A stretch of 64,000 nt of DNA from Pleomorphomonas sp. NRK KF1 (GTDB taxonomy: Bacteria > Pseudomonadota > Alphaproteobacteria > Rhizobiales > Pleomorphomonadaceae): the NCBI RefSeq assembly GCF_023721755.1, contig NZ_JAMDLH010000006.1:62001-126000 (forward strand), in the 5' to 3' direction. Under the pieces are notes generated by a model. It was not told the DNA's origin and ran no database searches. It worked only from the letters and a program-made list of their open reading frames with translations. Both the position numbers and the translations under genes were made by a program. Positions 19,173 to 28,756 of this stretch are shown here, piece after piece. Position 1 is the first letter of the stretch, and each line of letters starts with the position of its first letter.

Positions 19173-20129
19173 TCATTGAAGGTTCGAGCGTTGAGGGTGC
19201 CAAACCGATACGAGCCCGTCAAGCCGACCTTCGCTGTTCCATGCCGAAAGATCGATGCCGATCATGCGTCCTACCGCCGCCATGGCGCGGTCGGCAAGCC
19301 CCAGACCAGCATAGGGTCGCTCGGGCGACCAGTCGACGACCTTGAGGCCCTTCTCGATACCCTTGCTACCCTCCAGCCAGGCCACGGCCGCATCCTCTCC
19401 GCCGATTTCGTCGACGAGCTTGAGGTCTAGCGCCTGCCGGCCGGAATAGATCGATCCATCGGCAACGCGGAGCACGTCGGGTCTCGGAAGTCCCCGCCGC
19501 TCGGCTACGATATCGATGAACCAGGCATAGGTGTCATCGACAAGGCGCTGGATCATCTCGGCGGCGCCCGGCTGCTCCGGATAGGTGAACGGCGACGGCT
19601 CGGCCTTGAGCGGCGCCGATTTGATCGTCTTCACGTCGACGCCGATCTTCTGCATCAACGCGCCGACATTGCCATACTGGAAAAGCACGCCGATGGAGCC
19701 GGTGATGGATGTGCGCTCGGCAAAGATGCGATCGGCAGCGATCGCGGTCATGTAGCCGGCCGAGGTGGCGAGCGTGCCCATGGTGGCCACCACAGGTTTC
19801 CTTTCGGCGATGCGGCGAAGGCCGTCGTAGAGTTCCTCGCCGCCGACGGTGGTACCGCCGGGGCTGTCGATGGCGACGATCACCGCCTTGACGGCGTCGG
19901 AGGACGCGATGTCCTTCAGCATCTTGCGCTGGGCGTTATCGGCGAGGATCATGCCGGAAACGGTGACGCGAGCAATGTGAGGCCCGCCCCTGTCGGACAT
20001 GCCGCCGCTCGCGAAAAGCCCCAGAGCCACCGCGAGGCCCAAGGCAAGCACAAGCGTGATGCCACGCCAAACGTACAGGCGCCGCCGCAACCGTCGCCGC
20101 TCCACGATCGCATCCGCATCAAGGGTCAT
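19173..20129 (-). CDS. sppA: Signal peptide peptidase SppA (36K type)
   Basis: SppA degrades cleaved signal peptides in the inner membrane. The 318-residue protein has a basic N-terminus (RRRLRRR), one membrane helix at about 23-41, and an S49 protease domain: DSPGGT at about 88-93, LATSAGYM with the likely nucleophile Ser at about 123, and ITGSIGV. The start is the ATG of MTLDADAIVE, preceded by GAGGTG; an upstream in-frame start gives an extension without similarity. It is followed by ihfB at 39 bases. Confidence 0.92.
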   Translation of the reverse strand: MTLDADAIVERRRLRRRLYVWRGITLVLALGLAVALGLFASGGMSDRGGPHIARVTVSGMILADNAQRKMLKDIASSDAVKAVIVAIDSPGGTTVGGEELYDGLRRIAERKPVVATMGTLATSAGYMTAIAADRIFAERTSITGSIGVLFQYGNVGALMQKIGVDVKTIKSAPLKAEPSPFTYPEQPGAAEMIQRLVDDTYAWFIDIVAERRGLPRPDVLRVADGSIYSGRQALDLKLVDEIGGEDAAVAWLEGSKGIEKGLKVVDWSPERPYAGLGLADRAMAAVGRMIGIDLSAWNSEGRLDGLVSVWHPQRSNLQ

Positions 20130-20275
20130 CAGGCACCTCGCCGCTTGCCGGTTCCGATTGCCCTGAGGTAGCAGCCCACCGATCAACGGGCAAGGCAAAC
20201 CGACGGGGGGCGTCACGATCCGAAATGATTCCGCCGGAAGTGGAGGTCAAGTCTATCCAGGCATCAAGACGATCC

Positions 20276-20310
20276 GAAAAAGAAAAAGGGCGTCGTGTTC
20301 AGCGACGCCC
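20276..20310 (-). terminator. Rho-independent terminator of the small RNA candidate
   Basis: A perfect 8-bp stem GGGCGTCG/CGACGCCC with a 7-nt loop is followed on the minus strand by a T-rich run (TTTTTCTTTTT). It lies about 150 bases before the sppA start. Confidence 0.85.
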
Positions 20311-20404
20311 TCATTTCTGACCTTGCGATGCCAAGCATCGTTTGAGGTCGGCAAGCCTCGAAGGTTGAGGCCCGTCTTGACGTCCGGACTCTCATCGAGT
20401 GGAC
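20276..20404 (-). ncRNA. Candidate structured small RNA between rpsA and sppA
   Basis: On the minus strand a promoter-like pair is followed by about 130 nt ending in a strong terminator. In between, three further hairpins can be folded by eye: GTCCACTC-loop-GAGT..GGAC near the 5' end, CCTC/GAGG next, and a nested stem GACCT...CGATGC-TTG-GCATCG...AGGTC. It follows the rpsA terminator, so it is an independent unit. No open frame or known family was recognised. Ends are estimated. Confidence 0.6.
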
Positions 20405-20411
20405 AGTTACT

Positions 20412-20440
20412 AATATTGCCCTGATGCTTGCATTCGTCAA
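20412..20440 (-). promoter_or_regulatory. Probable promoter of the small RNA candidate
   Basis: TTGACG and AATATT are 17 bases apart on the minus strand, just upstream of the folded region and after the rpsA terminator. The same promoter could serve sppA-ihfB by read-through. Confidence 0.5.
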
Positions 20441-20476
20441 GGATACCTTGGGAGCAATGGTAATAATTCGTAGCAA

Positions 20477-20505
20477 GAAAAAAGGCCCGCAGCGAGCGGG
20501 CCTTC
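20477..20505 (-). terminator. Rho-independent terminator of rpsA
   Basis: A 9-bp stem AAGGCCCGC/GCGGGCCTT with a 5-nt loop is followed by six T on the minus strand, about 35 bases after the rpsA stop. Confidence 0.9.
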
Positions 20506-20538
20506 CTTCATGTCGGAAAAACAACGGCTTGAGCCGGC

Positions 20539-22233
20539 TTATTCGCCTTCCTGGCGGGCCTTGAGGGCGGCGCCAAGGATGTCACCGAGCGACGCGCCCG
20601 AGTCGGAAGATCCGAACTGAGCGACGGCTTCCTTCTCTTCGGCGATCTCCAGAGCCTTGATCGACAGGCCGACCTTGCGGGTCTTCTTGTCGAACTGGGT
20701 GACGCGGGCATCGAACTTCTCGCCGACGGCGAAACGCTCGGCGCGCTGATCGTTGCGGTCGCGCGCAAGGTCGCCACGACGGATGAAGGCGGTGATGTCG
20801 GTATCGACGATCCGCACTTCGAGCCCGGCTTCCTTGACCTCGACCACCTCGCAGGTGACCACGGAATTGCGGCGGATCTCGCCAGCCGATTCCATCGGGT
20901 CGCCGCCGAGCTGCTTCATGCCGAGGCTGATGCGCTCCTTCTCGACGTCGACGTCGAGGACGACGGCCTTGACGACGTCACCCTTGCCGAACTCCTCGAT
21001 GACCTGCTCGCCCGGACGGTTCCAGTCGAGGTCGGAGAGGTGAACCATGCCGTCCACATCGCCGTCGAGACCGATGAACAGACCGAACTCGGTCTTGTTC
21101 TTGACCTCGCCCTCGACCACCGCGCCGACGGGATACTTCTCGAGGAAGGCTTCCCAGGGGTTCTGCAGGGTCTGCTTGAGGCCGAGGGAGATGCGGCGCT
21201 TGACCGAATCCACCTCGAGAACCATGACCTCCACTTCCTGGCTGGTCGAAACGATCTTGCCGGGATGGACGTTCTTCTTGGTCCAGCTCATTTCCGAGAC
21301 GTGGATCAGGCCTTCGATGCCCGGCTCCAGCTCCACGAAGGCGCCGTAGTCGGTGATGTTGGTGACGCGACCGGAGAACTTGGCGCCGACCGGGTACTTG
21401 GCCTCGATGGCATCCCACGGGTCGTTCTCGAGCTGCTTCATGCCGAGGCTGATGCGATGCGTCTCCTGATTGACGCGAACGATCTGCACCTTGACCTGCT
21501 GGCCGATCGACAGCACCTCGGACGGGTGGTTGATGCGGCGCCAGGCGATATCGGTGACATGCAGCAGGCCGTCGATGCCGCCGAGGTCAACGAACGCACC
21601 GTAATCGGTGATGTTCTTGACGACGCCGTCGACGATCTGGCCTTCCTCGAGGCTCGAAACCAGCTCGGAGCGCTGCTCGGCGCGGGTCTCTTCGAGGACG
21701 ACGCGACGCGACACGACGATGTTGCCGCGACGCTTGTCCATTTTCAGGATCTGGAAGGGCTGCGGCGTGTGCATCAGCGGGGCGACGTCGCGCACCGGAC
21801 GGATGTCGACCTGCGAACGCGGCAGGAAGGCCATGGCGCCATCGAGGTCGACGGTGAAGCCACCCTTGACCTGGTTGGAGATCTGGCCGACCACCTTCTC
21901 GTTCTTCTCGAAGGCAACCTCGAGACGGACCCAGCTCTCTTCGCGGCGAGCCTTGTCGCGCGACAGAACCGCTTCACCGAGCGCGTTCTCGACGCGCTCT
22001 AGGTAGACTTCCACCGTGTCGCCGACCTTCATCTCGCCATCGCGAGCCTTGGCGCCGAACTCCTTGAGCGGCACGCGCCCTTCGACCTTGAGACCGACGT
22101 CGATGACGGCAAGGTCCTTCTCGATGGCGACGATGGTGCCCTTGACGACGGTGCCCTCGGCCACGTCCGAAGCGGTGAGGCTCTCGGCGAGCAGTGCGGC
22201 GAAGTCTTCGCGGGTGGGATTGAGTTGAGACAT
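20539..22233 (-). CDS. rpsA: 30S ribosomal protein S1
   Basis: S1 helps the ribosome bind and unfold mRNA. The 564-residue protein consists of six S1 (OB-fold) repeats; the clearest are GQIVDGVVKNITDYGAFVDL, GAKFSGRVTNITDYGAFVEL and GAVVEGEVKNKTEFGLFIGL, each followed by an RISLGLKQ- or RISLGMKQ-type ending. Length matches alphaproteobacterial S1. The gene has its own promoter in a 227-base upstream gap and a terminator. The leader of about 170 nt may be where S1 controls its own translation, as known in E. coli. Confidence 0.97.
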   Translation of the reverse strand: MSQLNPTREDFAALLAESLTASDVAEGTVVKGTIVAIEKDLAVIDVGLKVEGRVPLKEFGAKARDGEMKVGDTVEVYLERVENALGEAVLSRDKARREESWVRLEVAFEKNEKVVGQISNQVKGGFTVDLDGAMAFLPRSQVDIRPVRDVAPLMHTPQPFQILKMDKRRGNIVVSRRVVLEETRAEQRSELVSSLEEGQIVDGVVKNITDYGAFVDLGGIDGLLHVTDIAWRRINHPSEVLSIGQQVKVQIVRVNQETHRISLGMKQLENDPWDAIEAKYPVGAKFSGRVTNITDYGAFVELEPGIEGLIHVSEMSWTKKNVHPGKIVSTSQEVEVMVLEVDSVKRRISLGLKQTLQNPWEAFLEKYPVGAVVEGEVKNKTEFGLFIGLDGDVDGMVHLSDLDWNRPGEQVIEEFGKGDVVKAVVLDVDVEKERISLGMKQLGGDPMESAGEIRRNSVVTCEVVEVKEAGLEVRIVDTDITAFIRRGDLARDRNDQRAERFAVGEKFDARVTQFDKKTRKVGLSIKALEIAEEKEAVAQFGSSDSGASLGDILGAALKARQEGE

Positions 22234-22413
22234 TGAAACTCCTGGGGTGCCGGGCTCGCCCGGCGGCGTCGGCAGGTAAGAGTTGCCCCGTCCCTCCGAT
22301 CCGGTGAAACACCTGACCCAGCCATAGGCAGGGTGCCGACGCGACTTCGACCGGATGGACGAGGATAAACGGCTTCACGGGCGGGGCCAGAGGCTCCGCC
22401 CGAAAGTCGGGCT

Positions 22414-22442
22414 TCTATAGCGGAGGATGCCGGCCGCTTCAA
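22414..22442 (-). promoter_or_regulatory. Probable rpsA promoter
   Basis: TTGAAG and TATAGA are 17 bases apart on the minus strand, about 180 bases before the rpsA ATG and just after the cmk stop. It would let rpsA be transcribed independently of aroA-cmk. Confidence 0.65.
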
Positions 22443-22460
22443 GGCATAAAAAGGCGGAAT

Positions 22461-24663
<2,203 letters not shown>

Positions 24664-24773
24664 CTACTCAGGGCCGGCTCTAGCACGGCCGTTCGGCTGC
24701 GTCACTCGCCAGCCTCGGGCTCACGTCGCGGGCAAAGTGCCGGGATCGCGAGCCTGCCGCCACCAATTCACCT

Positions 24774-24801
24774 TTGACACAGCCCCCGGTTTGCCTATAT
24801 G
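24774..24801 (+). promoter_or_regulatory. Promoter of the FYDLN-type gene
   Basis: A consensus TTGACA is followed after 16 bases by TATATG, about 40 bases before the GTG start. The rest of the 337-base gap to the divergent aroA shows no other clear element. Confidence 0.7.
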
Positions 24802-24838
24802 TGCCTGCCCGATTTACCTGACAAACGCGAGGCCGACC

Positions 24839-25219
24839 GTGGCGAAACCTGAACTTGGGCTGAAGCGTCTTTGCCCCAGCTGTGGCGCGAAGTATTACGA
24901 TCTCAACCGGACCCCCATTCTCTGCCCGAAATGCGGCACCCAGTTCGATGCCGGACTGGCTGCGCGGGCGCGCCCGGCGACAGCCATCGACGACGAAGAG
25001 GACAACGAGGAGGAGATCGCCGAGGTCGGCGCGCTCACCCCCGAGTTCGTCAGCCTTGAAGATGCCGAGGATGCCGACGGTGACGACGTACCCGACATCG
25101 AGGATCCCGATATCGAGGACGAGACGCCGGAAGACGACGTCTTCCTCGAGGAAGAGGATGAGGACGGCGGCGACATGTCCGACCTGATCGGCGATGTCGG
25201 CGACGAGGAAGAGCACTGA
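24839..25219 (+). CDS. FYDLN acid-type protein (TIGR02300 family), zinc ribbon plus acidic tail
   Basis: The 126-residue product starts at GTG and has a small zinc ribbon: C12-P-S-C15 and C29-P-K-C32 flanking YYDLNRTPI, the family signature (usually FYDLN). From about residue 50 it is extremely rich in Asp and Glu. The family is confined to alphaproteobacteria and its role is unknown; an acidic zinc-ribbon protein could bind basic proteins or RNA polymerase parts, which is inference. It has its own promoter and a strong terminator and is followed by tRNA-Ala. Confidence 0.88.
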   Translation: MAKPELGLKRLCPSCGAKYYDLNRTPILCPKCGTQFDAGLAARARPATAIDDEEDNEEEIAEVGALTPEFVSLEDAEDADGDDVPDIEDPDIEDETPEDDVFLEEEDEDGGDMSDLIGDVGDEEEH

Positions 25220-25244
25220 GCTCTCCACCTTTTCAGATCCAAGC

Positions 25245-25280
25245 AAAGGCCGGCTGGCGATCCCAGCCGGCCTTTCTTTT
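25245..25280 (+). terminator. Rho-independent terminator after the FYDLN-type gene
   Basis: A perfect 13-bp stem AAAGGCCGGCTGG/CCAGCCGGCCTTT with a 5-nt loop, ending in TTTCTTTT, 25 bases after the stop codon. Confidence 0.92.
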
Positions 25281-25383
25281 TGGCGAAGAACGACCCGCGC
25301 GGCAGCAACCTATTAGAAAATCTTGGAAATCCGCCTTTTCTCCAAAAAGATGACGGAAAAATCGCTCGAGGTTGAAAAACCTC

Positions 25384-25412
25384 TTGATCGGCGAGGGAAT
25401 GCTGAGTATATC
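25384..25412 (+). promoter_or_regulatory. Probable promoter of tRNA-Ala
   Basis: TTGATC and TATATC are 17 bases apart, with the tRNA beginning about 85 bases downstream. Confidence 0.55.
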
Positions 25413-25498
25413 CCGCCTCGTCGAGCCGGAACCCACACCGGCGGTGCCAGGAAGCGAAAGCGGGACGGCATCTTCCGAAGTCGGAAACGGCACCTGAT

Positions 25499-25574
25499 GG
25501 GGCTATAGCTCAGCTGGGAGAGCGCCTGCATGGCATGCAGGAGGTCAGCGGTTCGATCCCGCTTAGCTCCACCA
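25499..25574 (+). tRNA. tRNA-Ala, anticodon GGC
   Basis: A 76-nt cloverleaf with encoded CCA. The acceptor stem pairs GGGGCTA with TAGCTCC, the anticodon stem is CCTGC/GCAGG with loop ATGGCAT (anticodon GGC), and the T arm contains GGTTCGATCC. It decodes GCC, a frequent codon here. Directly downstream the base composition drops, which suggests it served as an integration site. Confidence 0.96.
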
Positions 25575-25637
25575 ATTTTCTCAGCGCTCCCAAAAGCTTA
25601 GCAGTTTCAAGACTGTAGCGTGGTCGTTGGCGGAGAG

Positions 25638-25660
25638 TTCCGACCAATTCCGACCAATTC
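25638..25660 (+). repeat. Short tandem repeat between inverted flanks downstream of tRNA-Ala
   Basis: The 10-mer CGACCAATTC occurs twice in direct succession, preceded by a partial copy (TTC). GGCGGAG at 25629 and CTCCGCC at 25663 flank it as an inverted pair. It lies between tRNA-Ala and the HipA-like gene. It may be an operator or a remnant of integration. Confidence 0.45.
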
Positions 25661-25809
25661 TCCTCCGCCCTCCGAGAGCGCTGGAAAATGGGTATTGCTT
25701 TCTCGTCAGCCAATGCTTGACACCTTTAGGTCGCACGGCCAAGCCTTTGGATACCGGCTGTCCAGCTCAGTTGGCGGAAAGGAAGCCGAAGTAGAAGGGC
25801 TACGCTACC

Positions 25810-26763
25810 GTGGTCACTAAGCATCGTGTTCGACAGCCCTCAACTCAGGTCGTTGATATTTCTAGTTGGGACGTTGACCCGGACTTTCCGACATACCCAG
25901 AGGGCAAGCAGCCAAAGAAGCTTCTTGTCTCTCCCGAAGAGGGATTACCGCCGTTCCTATTGCCTGGGCACCGGTATCTTTTTAAGACCCCACGGGGATG
26001 GCAGGAGCGTCAGGTCTGGTCAGAACTAATCGCCTACGAACTCTCGCGATGTGCCGACCTCGATGTGCCGCCATGCTTTCTTGCTATCGATGGGAACACC
26101 GGTCAAACCGGAGTGCTAGTCGAGTTCTTCTATGGCTATCAGGGGGAGCCAGCACTTCGCTTTATTCCTGGCGCTGACTTTATGCATGCTTGGCGGTCCG
26201 GCAGTTATGATCGAAAGCGAGGCCGCCCACATGACGTGAGGTCAAACCTCACGATCGTTCGCAGCTTAGGCATCCCGGCTTATAAGGAGTGGTGGGGGCG
26301 TACCTTCCTTTTTGACGCGTTGATTGGAAATGTTGACCGGCACCCAGACAACTGGGGCTTACTGCTACCGTCAGCCATGCCATCACCCGACTACAGGATG
26401 GCACCCCTTTTTGATCATGGGTCCAGCCTTAGCTACGGCGACCCCGATGAGCGGCTCCACCAGATAGAACGTGATCTCGATTCCTATATTAAAAGAGGAC
26501 GTCATCATTGTTGGTGGAGGAACGAGCAGGAGGGTAGCGCACATATTGAATTGTGCGGTTTGTACATCGAGACGTTCAAACCCGCTGGCATGCTAGATGA
26601 TTTTGTGATTCGATTCTCGGACGAGGCGATCTCTGATGTCCTGGGTTGGTGCCGGAACTTCAACTGCGGCATAGAGTTCTCCCAGGTGCGTGCCGAATTC
26701 CTTCGTTCGCTACTGATTCGACGTCGTGAACTCTTAACGGCCTTGTGCGGGGAAAATGAATAA
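25810..26763 (+). CDS. HipA/HipT-like serine kinase
   Basis: The 317-residue product, from a GTG start, reads as the kinase core of the HipA family. GKQPKKLL and PGHRYLFK (residues about 32-59) match the HipA loop and strand with the ATP-binding Lys (K59); WSELIAYELSR gives the helix-C Glu (E72); GNVDRHPDNWG holds the catalytic Asp (D176) and Asn (N181); PLFDHGSSL holds the metal-binding Asp (D202). The usual HipA N-terminal domain is absent, as in HipT of HipBST. HipA kinases phosphorylate aminoacyl-tRNA synthetases and arrest growth. The stop overlaps the next gene by 8 bases. No HipB-like gene is upstream. GC content is clearly lower than in neighbouring genes, which suggests transfer. Family placement is firm; toxin role is inference. 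Confidence 0.78.
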   Translation: MVTKHRVRQPSTQVVDISSWDVDPDFPTYPEGKQPKKLLVSPEEGLPPFLLPGHRYLFKTPRGWQERQVWSELIAYELSRCADLDVPPCFLAIDGNTGQTGVLVEFFYGYQGEPALRFIPGADFMHAWRSGSYDRKRGRPHDVRSNLTIVRSLGIPAYKEWWGRTFLFDALIGNVDRHPDNWGLLLPSAMPSPDYRMAPLFDHGSSLSYGDPDERLHQIERDLDSYIKRGRHHCWWRNEQEGSAHIELCGLYIETFKPAGMLDDFVIRFSDEAISDVLGWCRNFNCGIEFSQVRAEFLRSLLIRRRELLTALCGENE

Positions 26764-27499
26764 CATCATCAGGCACATCGTTGAGCCGACCCGGCTCCTG
26801 CTGACGTGGCAGTCTTCTGATGAGAAGGCGACCCGAACTCGGTTCGCTGTTGGCCAAATTGAAAAGAGCCGCGAAATTCTGTTCCGGTATTTCTCGGAGC
26901 AGGAGTTTGAGGCCCTGAACGGTCACCCATTAGCTTATGTTCGCGAGCTGGGCTTTTCTCAATATCCAGCTTTTAGTCCCAAAAGCGCCGTCCACGTTGG
27001 TGTGCTTGACGCGTTTATGCGCCGTCTGCCCCCGCGCAAGCGAGCGGATTTTGACGACTACACACGGCATTTCCGCCTAGACGCTGGCATGTCAGTTTCA
27101 GATTTTGCGCTTCTAGGATTAACAGAAGCAAAGCTTCCTTCAGATGGCTTTGCGATTGTCGACCCGCTCGATGACACGAATAGTCGCCGGGAGCTTGTAG
27201 TTGAAGCTGTAGGGCATCGTCACTACGCCGCTACTTGCGATCTGACAGGAGCACTTGGAGAGCCAGTCCGGTTTGAACCAGAGGCGAACAATCCGCATGA
27301 TTCAAAGGCCGTTATGGTGACAGCGCGGGGCCAAAAGATTGGCTACATCAACCGCTTCCAGTGTGCCGCGTTCCAAGAATGGCTGCGCGGGCAACGTGTC
27401 ACAGGTTCGATAGATCGCGTAGATCGTGAACACGGGCATCCAAGAGTGCATGTCTTTGTTCGGGTCAAGGCAAACGCGGGCCTCGCTGCCGCCGAATGA
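26756..27499 (+). CDS. HipA N-terminal-like (HipS-like) segment fused to a HIRAN domain
   Basis: The 247-residue product starts at an ATG inside the end of the kinase gene, after GGGGAAA. Residues about 12-137 resemble the N-terminal subdomain of HipA: RLLLTW, AVGQI, ILFRYFSEQ, then VLDAFMRRLPPRKR, FALLGLTEAKLPSDGFAIVDP, lining up with the HipA segment VFNFFDNLLP...DLLSEIGRDSVGAV. Residues about 150-235 are a HIRAN domain: FEPEANNPHDSKAVMV and KIGYINR. HIRAN domains in HLTF/Rad5 proteins bind DNA ends. So this protein may be a detached HipS-like partner of the kinase with an added nucleic-acid sensor. The HIRAN call is strong, the HipS-like call moderate. Confidence 0.72.
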   Translation: MNNIIRHIVEPTRLLLTWQSSDEKATRTRFAVGQIEKSREILFRYFSEQEFEALNGHPLAYVRELGFSQYPAFSPKSAVHVGVLDAFMRRLPPRKRADFDDYTRHFRLDAGMSVSDFALLGLTEAKLPSDGFAIVDPLDDTNSRRELVVEAVGHRHYAATCDLTGALGEPVRFEPEANNPHDSKAVMVTARGQKIGYINRFQCAAFQEWLRGQRVTGSIDRVDREHGHPRVHVFVRVKANAGLAAAE

Positions 27500-27919
27500 A
27501 GGGCCGTAGGGTCCTGTTCGTTTCACAGCTACGCCAGCGTCCAAAATTCTCGCCGCAAAAATCTGAGGTGACAGGTCAAAAGGGGAAGCACCCTCGCTCA
27601 TAAGCGTAGCGGAAGCAATGGCCGAGATTGAGCGGCACATCTAAGGGCGCCCTGGCTCGGAGCGAGCCGTTCGCACGGCGCCAACTGAATGGGCAGCTTC
27701 TGGCGATGATAAGCGCCACACGCCCCATGAGAAGCACACCTCCATGACAAAAGGGCGGGCCTTTGTGACTGGCGCCACCTCTCATTCCATCATGAAGATC
27801 GTTGGGGTCTCGCGCCCTGTGTGTTCGATGAGATCAAGCGCTTCCGGTGAATCCATGTTCACCGGAAACCCTTTCTCACCACCCCAAAGCCAGGCGAGAC
27901 TAAGGCCGCCCACCCCGAG
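27500..27919. other. Gene-free stretch between the HIRAN gene and trpA
   Basis: About 420 bases with no open frame that looks coding. It contains one clear inverted repeat (separate entry). I looked for a second copy of the tRNA-Ala 3' end that would mark the far edge of an integrated element and saw none. It may be remnant DNA of the insertion. Confidence 0.6.
27842..27867. repeat. Perfect 10-bp inverted repeat downstream of trpA
   Basis: TTCCGGTGAA and TTCACCGGAA are separated by 6 bases. The pair lies about 50 bases beyond the trpA stop. No T-run follows on either strand, so it is not a standard terminator; it could still form a 3' stem on the trp transcript. Confidence 0.6.
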
Positions 27920-28756
27920 TCAGGCCCGGCCGCGCCTGACGCCGGAGGCCAGATCGGCCACAAGGCTCGTGACGGCCGGAACGGTGGCGGCGGTTGCCTT
28001 GCCGTCGTCGAGCGAATCACGCACCGCGTTTACCAGAGCCGAACCGACCACCACCCCATCGGCATGGGCTGCGATGGCCGCCGCCTGTTCGCCGGTCTTG
28101 ACGCCGAACCCGACCATCACCGGCAGCGGCGTATGCGCCTTGATGCGGGCGACCGCGGCGGCAACGTCACCGGCCGCAGCCGACTTGACGCCGGTGACGC
28201 CGAGCACCGACACATAATAGACGAAGCCCGAGGAGTTCCGGAGCAGCACCGGCAGACGCTTGTCGTCCGACGTCGGCGTTGCCAAGCGAATGAAGCTGAT
28301 GCCAGCCCGGATCGCCGGCAGGCACAGCTCTTCGTCCTCTTCCGGCGGCAGGTCGACGACGATCAGGCCGTCGACGCCGGCCGCCTTGGCATCGGCAACG
28401 AAGCGCTCGACACCATAGATGTAGATGGGGTTGTAGTATCCCATCAGCACGATGGGCGTCTCGTTGTCGCCGGCGCGGAAGGCGCGGACCTGCTCCAGCG
28501 TCTTCACCATGGTCTGACCGGCGGCGAGCGCCCGGATATCGGCGGCCTGGATCGGTGGCCCCTCCGCCATCGGATCGGAGAAGGGCATGCCGAACTCGAT
28601 GATGTCGGCCCCGGCGCCCGGCAGTGCCTTCAGGATGGACAGCGAGGTCTCAGTATCCGGATCACCGGCCGTGACGAAGGTGACCAGAGCCGCCCGTCCC
28701 TCGGCTTTCAGCTTTGCAAGGCGGGTGTCGATACGGGTGACGGGAAGGGAACTCAC
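27920..28756 (-). CDS. trpA: Tryptophan synthase alpha chain
   Basis: TrpA cleaves indole-3-glycerol phosphate to indole, which passes to TrpB. The 278-residue TIM barrel has [17 protein letters not shown] with the catalytic Glu and Asp near residues 50-62, [11 protein letters not shown], and [19 protein letters not shown] near the phosphate site. Its ATG overlaps the trpB stop by 4 bases. Last gene of trpF-trpB-trpA. Confidence 0.96.
   Translation of the reverse strand: MSSLPVTRIDTRLAKLKAEGRAALVTFVTAGDPDTETSLSILKALPGAGADIIEFGMPFSDPMAEGPPIQAADIRALAAGQTMVKTLEQVRAFRAGDNETPIVLMGYYNPIYIYGVERFVADAKAAGVDGLIVVDLPPEEDEELCLPAIRAGISFIRLATPTSDDKRLPVLLRNSSGFVYYVSVLGVTGVKSAAAGDVAAAVARIKAHTPLPVMVGFGVKTGEQAAAIAAHADGVVVGSALVNAVRDSLDDGKATAATVPAVTSLVADLASGVRRGRA

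Noticed and set aside
25510-25713. Minus-strand open frame reading …VELSGIEPLTSC… across tRNA-Ala
   Set aside because: It is the antisense of the tRNA gene; such frames are a known annotation artefact.
25620-25820. Possible HipB-like antitoxin gene in front of the kinase
   Set aside because: The translation lacks a helix-turn-helix and is dominated by Pro and Ser; no HTH was found in any frame of this gap.
27500-27919. Far attachment site matching the tRNA-Ala 3' end
   Set aside because: No repeat of the T-arm or acceptor sequence was found.
27744-28217. Plus-strand frame starting in the island and running into trpA
   Set aside because: Most of it is antisense to trpA and the first 60 codons show no motif.
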